NCBI RefSeq assembly: GCF_947648125.1
Contig: NZ_CANSMR010000047.1
Location: 1-34,627, forward strand
Length of the DNA: 34,627 nt
Source: an uncultured Bradyrhizobium sp.
Lineage (GTDB): Bacteria > Pseudomonadota > Alphaproteobacteria > Rhizobiales > Xanthobacteraceae
Direction of reading: 5' to 3'
Numbering within the stretch: position 1 is the stretch's first letter; the number at the start of each line of letters is the position of its first letter. Made by a program: the position numbers and the translations under genes. The notes under the pieces were generated by a model. It did not search any database. It was not told the origin of the DNA and saw only the letters and a list, made by a program, of their open reading frames with translations. Positions 1-7,606 of this stretch are shown here, one piece after another.

Positions 1-1630
1 CCTGGCCGCCGAGCTTGCCTTCGGTGCCGACCTCGCGCGCCACGCGCGTCACTTCGCCGGCGAAGGCGTTGAGCTGGTCCACCATCGTGTTGAGCGTTTC
101 CTTCAGCTGAAGGATTTCACCCGACACGTTCACCGTGATCTTCTTCGACAAATCGCCCTTCGCCACCGCGGTTGCGACCTCGGCGATGTTGCGCACCTGT
201 CCCGTGAGATTGGAGGCCATCGAGTTGACGCTGTCGGTCAGGTCCTTCCAGGTGCCGGCCACACCACGCACCATGGCCTGACCGCCGAGCTTGCCTTCGG
301 TGCCGACCTCGCGCGCCACGCGCGTCACCTCCCCGGCGAAGGCGTTGAGCTGGTCGACCATCGTGTTGATGGTGTCCTTGAGCTCGAGAATTTCACCGCG
401 CACGTCCACCGTGATCTTCTTCGACAAGTCGCCGTTGGCGACCGCGGTCGTCACCGCTGCGATGTTGCGGACCTGGGCGGTCAGGTTCGACGCCATCGAG
501 TTCACGCTTTCGGTGAGATCCTTCCAGGTGCCGGCGACGCCGAGCACGTTGGCCTGGCCGCCGAGCTTGCCTTCGGTGCCGACCTCGCGCGCCACGCGCG
601 TCACTTCCGACGCAAAGGCGTTGAGCTGGTCGACCATGGTGTTGAGCGTCTCCTTCAGCTGAAGGATCTCGCCCGACACGTTCACCGTGATCTTCTTCGA
701 CAGGTCGCCGCCGGCGATCGCGGTCGCGACGTCGGCGATGTTGCGGACCTGGGCGGTCAGGTTCGACGCCATGAAGTTGACGTTGTCGGTGAGGTCCTTC
801 CAGGTGCCTGCAACGCCCGGAACCTGCGCTTGGCCGCCGAGCTTACCCTCGGTACCGACTTCGCGCGCCACGCGCGTCACTTCCGAAGCGAATGAATTGA
901 GCTGGTCCACCATCGTGTTGATGGTGTCCTTCAGCTCGAGGATCTCGCCGCTGACGTCGACCGTGATCTTGCGCGACAGGTCGCCGCGCGCCACGGCCGT
1001 GGTCACGTTGGCGATGTTGCGGACCTGGGCGGTCAGGTTGCCACACATCGCGTTCACGGAGTCGGTAAGGTCCTTCCAGGTGCCGGCAACGCCGGGCACG
1101 ATCGCCTGGCCGCCGAGCTTGCCGTCGGTGCCGACCTCGCGCGCCACGCGCGTCACTTCCGAGGCAAATGAACGCAGCTGATCGACCATCGTGTTGATGG
1201 CCTCCTTCAGCTGCAGGATCTCGCCACGGACGTCGACCGTGATTTTCTTGGACAAGTCGCCGTTGGCGACCGCGATCGTCACCTCAGCGATGTTGCGGAC
1301 CTGGCCGGTCAAATTGTTGGCCATCGAGTTGACGCTCTCGGTCAGGTCCTTCCAGACGCCGGTCACTTCCGGCACCTGGGCCTGGCCGCCGAGCTTGCCC
1401 TCGGTGCCGACTTCGCGGGCCACGCGCGTGACCTCGGAGGTGAACACCGAGAGCTGCTTGATCATCGTGTTGACGATGTTTGCCGACTGCAGGAATTCGC
1501 CGCGTAGCGGCCTGCCCTCGACGTCGAGCTGCACGGTCTGCAGCAGGTCGCCCTGCGCCACCGCGGCGACCGCACGGGTGACCTCGCGGGTCGGCCACAG
1601 CAAATCGTCGATCAGGGTGTTGACCGAGCT
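1..1630 (-). repeat. Tandem HAMP-coding repeat, 276-bp period
   Basis: The same landmark (the complement of GAGCTT in the GKLGG codons) falls at 11, 287, 563, 839, 1115 and 1391, exactly 276 bases apart each time. That is 92 codons, so the reading frame is kept. Six regular units are visible. A more diverged unit at roughly 1420-1630 keeps the GDL and NTMIKQL features. The repeat lies wholly inside the kinase gene and creates repetitive, meaningless open frames on the opposite strand. Confidence 0.93.
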
Positions 1631-1945
1631 TTCCATGTCGGCCCAGGCGCCGCTGGCGAGGCCGAAATTGACGCGCTGGCGGGTCTGTCCTTCGCGGCCG
1701 ACGACCTGTCCGACGCGCGCCAATTGCTGCGCCATGCGCTCGTTGGCGGCTGCGATTTCGTTGAAGGCGTCGGCGATCTTGCCGTCGATACCGAGATAGT
1801 CGCCACGCATCCGGACCGAAAAATCGCCACCGCGCATCGCCTGCAGCGATTGCAGCAGGTCGTGCGAGGAATCGAGGCTTCCGTTCGATGATTGGGCGCG
1901 GCGGGTATCAGCACGGGGACGAGGCGGCGAACCGAGATCGGTCAT
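1..1945 (-). CDS. Poly-HAMP sensor histidine kinase, N-terminal part (truncated by window edge)
   Basis: The reading frame starts at ATG 1945 and stays open to base 1, giving 648 codons; the C-terminus lies outside the window. An AGGGG ribosome binding site sits about 8 bases before the ATG. No membrane segment or signal peptide is seen, so a cytoplasmic protein is inferred. After about 100 residues with one diverged unit, the protein is an array of near-identical 92-residue HAMP modules. Each carries GKLGGQA, TWKDLT, a VRNIA helix, GDLS(K/R)KITV and a NTMVDQL helix. This architecture is known from fungal group III (Nik1/Os-1) osmosensing hybrid kinases and their bacterial relatives, which continue into GAF, HisKA/HATPase and receiver domains. 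Those domains are expected beyond the edge but are not visible here. The stimulus is unknown. Confidence 0.9.
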   Translation of the reverse strand, partial: MTDLGSPPRPRADTRRAQSSNGSLDSSHDLLQSLQAMRGGDFSVRMRGDYLGIDGKIADAFNEIAAANERMAQQLARVGQVVGREGQTRQRVNFGLASGAWADMESSVNTLIDDLLWPTREVTRAVAAVAQGDLLQTVQLDVEGRPLRGEFLQSANIVNTMIKQLSVFTSEVTRVAREVGTEGKLGGQAQVPEVTGVWKDLTESVNSMANNLTGQVRNIAEVTIAVANGDLSKKITVDVRGEILQLKEAINTMVDQLRSFASEVTRVAREVGTDGKLGGQAIVPGVAGTWKDLTDSVNAMCGNLTAQVRNIANVTTAVARGDLSRKITVDVSGEILELKDTINTMVDQLNSFASEVTRVAREVGTEGKLGGQAQVPGVAGTWKDLTDNVNFMASNLTAQVRNIADVATAIAGGDLSKKITVNVSGEILQLKETLNTMVDQLNAFASEVTRVAREVGTEGKLGGQANVLGVAGTWKDLTESVNSMASNLTAQVRNIAAVTTAVANGDLSKKITVDVRGEILELKDTINTMVDQLNAFAGEVTRVAREVGTEGKLGGQAMVRGVAGTWKDLTDSVNSMASNLTGQVRNIAEVATAVAKGDLSKKITVNVSGEILQLKETLNTMVDQLNAFAGEVTRVAREVGTEGKLGGQ

Positions 1946-2276
1946 GGAATTTCCCCTACGCGCTGGCCACGAATCCAGGGACTCGGAGAAGCCAGTGTGA
2001 CCATAAGAATGACTGCCCTTGATCGATTCAAGCGGGAAAACGCCAAAACCGCGATTTGTGACGCAAACCGAGTAGCTTAATCGCCGATGGAACCAAAAGT
2101 TCCGACCAGCATGGGAACTCTTTGCTTGGTCCGGACAAGCTGCTCGGATTGGGAAGGCATGACGATCAAATGCAACCGATCGGCGCGGCCCAGCATGCGT
2201 GCCGCCAAACGGCGACAAGGCCGCCGGGCGCATCATGGGCAACACGCCGGACGAAGTCTAAAACGGTTTCGAGGGA
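1946..2276. other. Gene-free stretch upstream of the kinase
   Basis: This 331-base gap must hold the promoter of the leftward kinase gene. The open frames crossing it on the plus strand have no convincing ribosome binding site or protein-like composition. I see no terminator, repeat or recognisable operator in it. Confidence 0.5.
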
Positions 2277-2459
2277 TCAGCGGTCTGCTGGCCAGGTTCG
2301 CCGCACCAATTGCACCCGTTCGATGCGGCTGCATTGCTCGCAGCGGTATTGAAGGATGTCCTTGCCCTCGCTGCCCGGATAGCTGCTCTCAAGCCTCATC
2401 GTCCTGATGCAGCTGATGCAGGAGATCAGCGTCAGCAGCGGACTGCGATCGTCATTCAT
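2277..2459 (-). CDS. Small protein with two CXXC motifs (zinc-ribbon-like)
   Basis: The 60-residue product, starting at ATG 2459, has C14-x2-C17 and C40-x2-C43, separated by 22 residues. The second pair sits in the context QYRCEQC and is followed by a basic, Arg-rich tail. Two cysteine pairs at this spacing are typical of small zinc-binding ribbons; metal binding is inferred. The frame can be extended to 2531, but that extension is low-complexity and unlike the rest, so the inner ATG is preferred. There is no strong ribosome binding site, which lowers confidence in the exact start. I recall similar short proteins from Bradyrhizobium genomes but know of no assigned function. Confidence 0.6.
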   Translation of the reverse strand: MNDDRSPLLTLISCISCIRTMRLESSYPGSEGKDILQYRCEQCSRIERVQLVRRTWPADR

Positions 2460-2586
2460 CGATGCCCGCGGTGGCGCGGTCGGATCGGCGATCATGGCGC
2501 TGGGCGATGCTATGGTGTTGGCTCTCACCACAAGAAAATGCCCACCCCGTGGCTCGGTTCCCGCCCCGAAACCAGATTTGGACCGA

Positions 2587-2907
2587 TCAAGCCCTCGCGT
2601 TGCTTCGGCCCGGCCTGGCGCTGCCCTTGTCCGATTTGACGGGGGCCGGCTTGGCGGTTGCTACCGGCCGATCCGCGAAGCTTCGGCTCAGCCGCTCCCG
2701 AACCGTGGGGAGGCGCTCGCCACCGCCGGCAGCCTTCCAGCGGCCGACAAGCTCGGCCACTTCGGCGCGCATCGCCATCAGCCGGTATGACGCTTCGCTG
2801 CAATCCAGATCGCGGTTGACCTGGTCCCGGATCGACGCCTCGACCAGGGTCATCTCAGCCCGCAAAGTGCTGATCCTGCGACGAATTTCATTGATCTTGT
2901 TGTCCAT
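2587..2907 (-). CDS. Hypothetical 106-residue coiled-coil/basic protein, candidate SOS gene
   Basis: The product begins MDNKINEIRRRIS. Its first 70 or so residues are charged and heptad-like, suggesting helical coiled coil; the tail from about residue 80 is basic and rich in Pro, Ala and Lys, suggesting disorder or nucleic-acid contact. No named domain is recognised. The ATG at 2907 has no clear ribosome binding site. A TTGACA hexamer lies at 2941-2936 and a GAAC-N7-GAAC element at 2917-2931, so the transcript may be nearly leaderless and LexA controlled. The gene is divergent from the DUF3072 gene at 2969, and the two start codons are only 61 bases apart. Confidence 0.65.
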   Translation of the reverse strand: MDNKINEIRRRISTLRAEMTLVEASIRDQVNRDLDCSEASYRLMAMRAEVAELVGRWKAAGGGERLPTVRERLSRSFADRPVATAKPAPVKSDKGSARPGRSNARA

Positions 2908-2916
2908 GGCTTGTTA

Positions 2917-2931
2917 GAACAAAAATAGAAC
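2917..2931 (-). promoter_or_regulatory. Candidate LexA operator (GTTC-N7-GTTC)
   Basis: On the minus strand the site reads GTTCTATTTTTGTTC, an exact match to the GTTC-N7-GTTC box known for LexA in alphaproteobacteria, with an AT-rich spacer. It lies between a TTGACA hexamer (2941-2936) and the ATG at 2907, where a bound repressor would block polymerase. It could also affect the divergent gene at 2969. LexA binding is inferred. Confidence 0.55.
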
Positions 2932-2968
2932 ATATTGTCAAGTCACGATCCGGCAAGTGAGGTGAGCG

Positions 2969-3169
2969 ATGAGCATGGCAGCGGTGAGATTTGGCGGGGT
3001 TGCGGAGCGGCTTGGCGGGCTGATGTCGCGTGCCCAGGCGCTGCGGTTGAGAAGCCTGGCCGAGGAGGCCTATCAGCCGAACCAGTACGCGCGCGACCTG
3101 ACGTCGGAGGAAGCCGAACGGCGCATCGATGCCCTCAGGGCGGAGATCGCGCTGGCGGATTCTTTCTGA
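2969..3169 (+). CDS. DUF3072-type small protein
   Basis: The 66-residue product contains a stretch (about residues 18-62) matching the pattern I associate with DUF3072: MSRAQALRLRSLAEEA, then a short acidic/Tyr-rich linker, LTSEEAERRIDALRAEI and a short tail. This is predicted to be two helices, similar to the SPFH/SAP-like helix pairs in which an ordered LT..EA motif starts the second helix. The function of the family is unknown. An AGGTGA ribosome binding site precedes ATG 2969; ATG 2975 is a possible alternative. The gene is divergent from the putative LexA-controlled gene at 2907. Confidence 0.7.
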   Translation: MSMAAVRFGGVAERLGGLMSRAQALRLRSLAEEAYQPNQYARDLTSEEAERRIDALRAEIALADSF

Positions 3170-3273
3170 ACCGCCCACCCTCGACCGAGCCGGACACTCC
3201 CTTAAGGCTTTGATAGAGCGGCGCAGCTAGGTCTGTTCTGTTATTGCTGTTTGCCTTTTTGGGGGAGCCTTTC

Positions 3274-3528
3274 GTGCTGGAGCTGGAGAAGCGGTCGCCG
3301 CTTGCGTTCCCGATTACGCTGAAGGACGGGCGAACACTCGCGACCGTTGGCGACGCGGCGGATTATCTGTCAGCACTGAACGCGGATCAGCGCGAGCGCG
3401 GGTACTGGAAGACGGCGATCATGATGTTCAACAACGCGATGCGCGAGCCCAGCTATCTGAGGATCGCAACGATGAACCTGCGCTCTGCACTTGTGTATGA
3501 CCGCCTCGTCGACGACGCCGGCCACTGA
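3274..3528 (+). CDS. Hypothetical 84-residue protein, paralogue of the gene at 3690-3947
   Basis: GTG 3274 is chosen as start because GGGGGAG at 3261-3267 is an excellent ribosome binding site 6 bases away. A TTG at 3244 would add ten hydrophobic residues with no such site. The product has a beta-like N-terminus (FPITLKDGRTLATVG), the helix DAADYLSAL, and two further helices containing YWKTAIMMFNNAM and a final RSALVY. The order of elements resembles small DUF982-like proteins of rhizobia, but I cannot assign it firmly. It shares TVG-(x)-A-x3-(L/I)S-x-L with the convergent gene at 3690-3947. Function unknown. Confidence 0.7.
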   Translation: MLELEKRSPLAFPITLKDGRTLATVGDAADYLSALNADQRERGYWKTAIMMFNNAMREPSYLRIATMNLRSALVYDRLVDDAGH

Positions 3529-3653
3529 TTGTGGCGTTGCCGCTACAGCCGAATCGGCGCGCCTTTCGTAAGGCCCCGATCGTTATGGCCGCAAACAAGG
3601 TAACGGCGGTACACGCGACGGCCGGGTGCGCAACGCGCTTCGGCCGCACTCTC

Positions 3654-3689
3654 GGGCCGCCGCGGAGGGCCAAGGCGGCCCATTTCTTT
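3654..3689 (+). terminator. Intrinsic terminator after the 84-residue gene
   Basis: GGGCCGCC at 3654-3661 pairs with GGCGGCCC at 3674-3681 across a 12-base loop, followed by a T-rich tract (ATTTCTTTT). It separates the two convergent small genes. Confidence 0.65.
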
Positions 3690-3947
3690 TCAAAGCAATT
3701 TCGCGCGGACGAACAGCACCCGCAGCGCGGAGGTTGCCTGCACCGTCAGCATGGCGTTACCGGCCGCGCGCTCCAGCGCGACCAGCGCGTCGTCATGCAG
3801 TGAGCGGAACTCCATCCATTCGACGGCGCTGAGATTGCTGATGAAGCGGTAGGCCTGGCCGACGGTCGAGAGCGTCACCGTCTCGCCGTTCAGCCGCACC
3901 TTGAATGTCGCCTTCAGCGGCGTGTCGGATTTGGAAACGTCAGCCAT
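3690..3947 (-). CDS. Hypothetical 85-residue protein, paralogue of the gene at 3274-3528
   Basis: The product starts MADVSKSDTPLK. It has a beta-strand-like first third (TFKVRLNGETVTLSTVG), a helix (QAYRFISNLSAVEW), then helices rich in Ala and Leu ending LRVLFVRAKLL. The pattern TVG-QA-x3-IS-x-L aligns with TVG-DA-x3-LS-x-L of the neighbouring 84-residue protein, so the two are probably ancient duplicates. A GGAG lies upstream of ATG 3947. The gene is divergent from the helicase gene (start 4060), leaving 112 bases for both promoters. Function unknown; the fold resembles DUF982-like rhizobial proteins only loosely. Confidence 0.7.
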   Translation of the reverse strand: MADVSKSDTPLKATFKVRLNGETVTLSTVGQAYRFISNLSAVEWMEFRSLHDDALVALERAAGNAMLTVQATSALRVLFVRAKLL

Positions 3948-4059
3948 GGCGCGGTTGTGCTCCGCGGCGCGTTAATGTCAATCTAATTTCTCTGCTCTCA
4001 TAGAGGTGCGCCGGCTCCACGGAATCGCAATGTCTGTTAGCGTTTCGTGGGGGTGATTC

Positions 4060-6129
4060 GTGCCTGATCTTGCCAACACAGCCTATCTCGATGCGCTCAA
4101 TTCCGAGCAGCGCCGCGCCGTCGAGCATGGGGTCGGCAAGGATGGCATCGTCGGCGCCCCGTTACTGGTGATCGCGGGTGCAGGCTCCGGCAAGACCAAT
4201 ACGCTCGCCCATCGCGTCGCGCACCTGATCGTCGCGGGCGCCGATCCGCGCCGCATCCTGTTGATGACCTTTTCGCGACGCGCAGCCGGCGAGATGGCCG
4301 GCCGCGTCGAGCGCATCGCGCGGCGCGTGCTCGGCGATCGCGCCTCGATCATGACCGATGCGCTGAATTGGGCCGGCACCTTCCACGGCATCGGCGCGCG
4401 GCTGCTCCGGGAATTCGCCGAACGCATCGCCCTCGACCCGGCCTTCACGATCCATGACCGTGAGGACTCTGCTGACCTGATGAACCTGGTCCGCCACGAT
4501 CTCGGTTTCTCTCGTACCGAAAGCCGGTTTCCCACCAAAGGCACATGCCTTGCGATCTATTCGCGCTGCGTGAACGCCGAGATGCCGATCGAGGCCGTGC
4601 TGGGCCAATTCTTCCCGTGGTGCGCCGGCTGGGCCAGCGAGTTGAAGCAACTGTTCGCGGCCTATGTCGAAGCCAAGCAACGGCAGAACGTGCTCGATTA
4701 CGACGACCTGCTGCTCTACTGGGCGCAGATGGTGACGGATACGGCTCTCGCAGGGGAGATCGGCAGCCGCTTCGACCATGTGATGGTCGACGAATATCAG
4801 GACACCAACCGCCTGCAGTCCTCGATCCTGCTCGCACTCAAGCCGGCCGGACGCGGGCTCACCGTCGTCGGCGACGATGCACAGTCGATCTACTCGTTCC
4901 GCGCCGCCACGGTGCGCAACATCCTCGACTTCCCGAGCCAGTTCAGTCCGGCCGCCGAGATCGTCACACTCGACCGCAACTATCGCTCGACGCAGCCGAT
5001 CCTGGCGGCCGCCAATGGCGTGATCTCGCTCGCCAAGGAACGCTTCACCAAGAACCTCTGGACCGACCGGACCTCGACCCGCAAGCCGCTGCTGGTCACG
5101 ATCCGCGACGAAGCCGATCAGGCCCGTTACATCGTCGAGCAGGTGCTGGCCAACCGTGAGGAAGGCGCGCTGTTGAAGCATCAGGCGGTGCTGTTCCGCA
5201 CCTCCTCGCACAGCGGTCCGCTGGAGGTCGAGCTGACCCGCCGCAACATTCCGTTCGTGAAATTCGGCGGTCTCAAATTCCTCGACGCCGCGCACGTCAA
5301 GGACATGCTGGCGCTGCTGCGCTTCACCGCCAATCCGCGCGACCGGGTCGCCGGCTTTCGCATCCTGCATCTGTTGCCCGGCGTCGGGCCGGCCTCGGCG
5401 CAGCGCGTGCTCGACCGCATGGCAGAAGCCGCCGATCCGATCACCGCGCTGGCGGCGCTGCCTGCCCCGCCCCGCGCCGGCGCCGACTGGCGGCTGTTCG
5501 TCGAGGCGATCGAGAACCTTCGCTACTCCGAATGGCCCGTCGACATCGAACGCGCGCGGCTCTGGTACGAGCCGCATCTCGATCGCATCCACGAGGACAG
5601 CGAGGTCCGCCGCGCCGACCTCATTCAGCTCGAGCAGATCGCCGCCGGCTATCCGTCGCGCGAACGCTTCCTCACCGAGCTCACGCTCGATCCGCCCGAT
5701 GCGACCAGCGACCAGGCCGGTGTGCCGCTGCTCGACGAGGATTATTTGATCCTGTCGACCATCCACTCCGCCAAGGGGCAGGAATGGAAATCCGTCTACG
5801 TGCTCAACGTCGTCGACGGCTGCATGCCCTCCGATCTCGGCGCCGGCACATCGGCGGAACTCGAGGAGGAGCGCCGCCTGCTCTATGTCGCCATGACCCG
5901 CGCCAAGGACGATCTGCATCTGATGGTGCCGCAGCGCTTTTTCGTCCACGGCCAGGCCGCCAAGGGCGACCGCCACATGTACGCCTCGCGCACCCGCTTC
6001 ATCCCGGAACGGCTGCTGCCGATGTTCGAGCGGACCACCTGGCCGCGCGCCGCGGCCGCGCAGGCCACCTCCGCCACCCGCGCGCCGCCGATCGATATCG
6101 GCGCCCGGATGCGCGGCATGTGGCGCTGA
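4060..6129 (+). CDS. UvrD/PcrA-like ATP-dependent DNA helicase (superfamily 1A)
   Basis: The 689-residue product has the full SF1A motif set in order: Q-motif LNSEQRRAV (about 13-21), Walker A GAGSGKT (about 40-46), TFSRRAAGEM (Ia), VDEYQDTN (motif II, about 243-250), GDDAQSIYSFR (III), LDRNYRST (IV), STIHSAKGQEW (V, about 566-576) and LLYVAMTRAKDDL (VI, about 607-619). Such enzymes unwind DNA 3' to 5' in repair and replication-fork processing. It is shorter than typical UvrD and lacks an obvious Tudor-like C-terminus, so it is probably a paralogue and not the main UvrD. The start is GTG 4060, preceded by a GGGGGTG site. It appears to be transcribed alone, with a terminator at 6217. Confidence 0.93.
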   Translation: MPDLANTAYLDALNSEQRRAVEHGVGKDGIVGAPLLVIAGAGSGKTNTLAHRVAHLIVAGADPRRILLMTFSRRAAGEMAGRVERIARRVLGDRASIMTDALNWAGTFHGIGARLLREFAERIALDPAFTIHDREDSADLMNLVRHDLGFSRTESRFPTKGTCLAIYSRCVNAEMPIEAVLGQFFPWCAGWASELKQLFAAYVEAKQRQNVLDYDDLLLYWAQMVTDTALAGEIGSRFDHVMVDEYQDTNRLQSSILLALKPAGRGLTVVGDDAQSIYSFRAATVRNILDFPSQFSPAAEIVTLDRNYRSTQPILAAANGVISLAKERFTKNLWTDRTSTRKPLLVTIRDEADQARYIVEQVLANREEGALLKHQAVLFRTSSHSGPLEVELTRRNIPFVKFGGLKFLDAAHVKDMLALLRFTANPRDRVAGFRILHLLPGVGPASAQRVLDRMAEAADPITALAALPAPPRAGADWRLFVEAIENLRYSEWPVDIERARLWYEPHLDRIHEDSEVRRADLIQLEQIAAGYPSRERFLTELTLDPPDATSDQAGVPLLDEDYLILSTIHSAKGQEWKSVYVLNVVDGCMPSDLGAGTSAELEEERRLLYVAMTRAKDDLHLMVPQRFFVHGQAAKGDRHMYASRTRFIPERLLPMFERTTWPRAAAAQATSATRAPPIDIGARMRGMWR

Positions 6130-6216
6130 CCCGGTTCGAAAGGATTTCACGTGGGCGGGAACGAAACCGCCGATCCGGCGTTGAGGCGACGTTCGTAATC
6201 GGCGAACGACCATCCC

Positions 6217-6257
6217 GACGGCTCCGGCGCGCAATGGCACGCTGGAGCCGTCTTTTT
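6217..6257 (+). terminator. Intrinsic terminator of the helicase gene
   Basis: GACGGCTCC at 6217-6225 pairs with GGAGCCGTC at 6244-6252, with additional GCG/CGC pairing, and is followed by a T run on the plus strand. No matching T run exists on the other strand, so it serves the helicase and not the convergent cyclase. Confidence 0.8.
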
Positions 6258-6271
6258 TGCGCCGCGTCAAT

Positions 6272-7003
6272 TCACGCAGAAAACAGCGTAACCGGCTGGT
6301 CGAAGCCCTTCAGCGTATAATCGGAACCCGCCGCGGTAATCATGTCGCGGGTTCGATCACGCACGGCCGCCGTGACGAGGATCTCGCCGGACTTCGCGGC
6401 GGCCTGGGCGCGTGCCGCCCGATTGACCACCGTGCCGACCGCGGTCAGGTCGCGGTGGGTCTGGCCGAACTCTCCGAAATTGGTGTCGCCGCTGTCCATC
6501 CCGATTCCGATGCCGAGCTCGATGTCGCCGGCGCCGATCGTCCGCACCAGGGCGTCGTGTCTTTCCTGGAAACGGCGCTGGATCTCGCGCGCCGCCTGCA
6601 AGGCCTGCACGGCATGATCGTCCCGCCGCACCGGAAAATTGAAGATCGCGAACACGGCATCGCCGATCGTCTTGTTGAGAATGCCGTCATAGCGCCAGAT
6701 CGCGGCGGCGCAGTCGTCGTAGAACGCATCGAGCAACGACGTCAGCCCGGCCGGCGCGATGGTCTGCGTCAGTGTGGTGTAGCCGCGCAGATCGGCGAAC
6801 AGGATGGTGGCGTCGATGGTCACCGCGCGCGCCTTCATGATTTTCGAGAAGGCCATCTCGCAGATCGTGCAGGTGTTCGGATTCATACGGCTCGGCCGGA
6901 CGCCGAACAGGCGGAACGGTGCCGACAAGGGACCACGCAACGGGATCGGCATATGCAGGTTTTGCCAGCAGCCGAGGCAGATCGTTGCGGGTTCCGGAGT
7001 CAT
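6272..7003 (-). CDS. Class III adenylate/guanylate cyclase with N-terminal CXXC pairs
   Basis: The 243-residue product starts at ATG 7003, preceded by AGGTGAGG; the longer frame to 7051 has no such site. Residues 1-55 hold C9-x2-C12 and C45-x2-C48, probably one metal-binding or redox knuckle. From about residue 60 comes a class III cyclase domain. It has FADLRGYT with metal ligand D71, ILNKTIGDAVFA with the base-contacting Lys and second metal Asp, and TAVGTVVNRAAR with the catalytic Asn and Arg. The position that is Asp in class IIIa enzymes appears to be Thr, as in class IIIb cyclases, which make cAMP; this is read from a hand alignment. No membrane segment is seen. It probably shares a transcript with the PilZ gene 82 bases upstream. 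Confidence 0.88.
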   Translation of the reverse strand: MTPEPATICLGCWQNLHMPIPLRGPLSAPFRLFGVRPSRMNPNTCTICEMAFSKIMKARAVTIDATILFADLRGYTTLTQTIAPAGLTSLLDAFYDDCAAAIWRYDGILNKTIGDAVFAIFNFPVRRDDHAVQALQAAREIQRRFQERHDALVRTIGAGDIELGIGIGMDSGDTNFGEFGQTHRDLTAVGTVVNRAARAQAAAKSGEILVTAAVRDRTRDMITAAGSDYTLKGFDQPVTLFSA

Positions 7004-7085
7004 CGGCGCCTCACCTGCTGTTCCAGCAACCAAACCCGCCCATCCTGGCACGGTCGGTCATGGCATCCCCACGAGATTGCCGCGC

Positions 7086-7337
7086 TCAGGCGGGCGTCAC
7101 GAAACTCACTCCAATCCGCGTCTTCTTGCTCCAGATCACTTGGCAGTCATAGACGACCGAGGCGTCCCGGGCCATCACCAGGCGGAATCTGTGCGGGACG
7201 AAGGCCGGATTCTCGACCTCGATGGCGGCCCCTTCCGGCGATATGTTCACGATCGTGCAATGCATGACCGAACCGCCCGACGAGACATAGCCGGGTTCAT
7301 TGACCTCGGTTCGCGGATGCTTGCGTTTTTCGTCCAC
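7086..7337 (-). CDS. PilZ-domain protein (likely c-di-GMP binding)
   Basis: GTG 7337 is preferred because a GAGGGGGG site lies about 10 bases upstream; the frame could extend to 7418. The 83-residue product is little more than one PilZ domain. It carries the RxxxR motif (RKHPR, at the N-terminus) and the N-x-S-x2-G motif (NISPEG), which together contact cyclic di-GMP in this family. It ends with a beta-rich stretch finishing RIGVSF. Both signature motifs are intact, so nucleotide binding is plausible. Stand-alone PilZ proteins act as small effectors on motility, polysaccharide synthesis or partner enzymes. The cyclase gene directly downstream on the same strand suggests a link between c-di-GMP and cAMP signalling. 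Confidence 0.87.
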   Translation of the reverse strand: MDEKRKHPRTEVNEPGYVSSGGSVMHCTIVNISPEGAAIEVENPAFVPHRFRLVMARDASVVYDCQVIWSKKTRIGVSFVTPA

Positions 7338-7606
7338 CCGGCCTGCCCCCCTCAAGCTTTCTCCGCGCAAACGTGGGCGATCGGCATTGCAGGAGTCAAC
7401 GGCTCCCGCGGCCCGCATCAGGCTTTCGCACCACGATTTGTGCGCGGCAGTAAGCCGGATTGCGTATCGCGCCCGTGCAGATGAGCCCCGCGTCGGTTCG
7501 GGCTTGCCGTTCGCGACAGCGCGAGGATAGCCTCACCCTATGGGCGATGCGCTGGCGCGACGCACGCTCCCAACAACAACGAACAGGCGCCATGGGGAGA
7601 CGCGCC
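7338..7606. other. Divergent intergenic region between PilZ and MFS genes
   Basis: This 269-base gap must contain divergent promoters. Open frames extend into it from both sides, but the chosen starts have far better ribosome binding sites. No clear operator, repeat or terminator was recognised. Confidence 0.45.

Noticed and set aside
291-1799. Long plus-strand open frames in repetitive sequence
   Set aside because: They are antisense shadows of the poly-HAMP kinase: the same 276-bp period appears, composition is unnatural and no ribosome binding sites are present.
2087-2407. Plus-strand open frame of about 106 codons
   Set aside because: Cys/Arg/Ser-rich composition with no family resemblance, no ribosome binding site, and overlap with the better-supported CXXC gene on the other strand.
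4162-6270. A 700-codon minus-strand frame opposite the helicase
   Set aside because: It mirrors the helicase gene; its His/Arg/Asp-rich composition is typical of an antisense frame in high-GC DNA.
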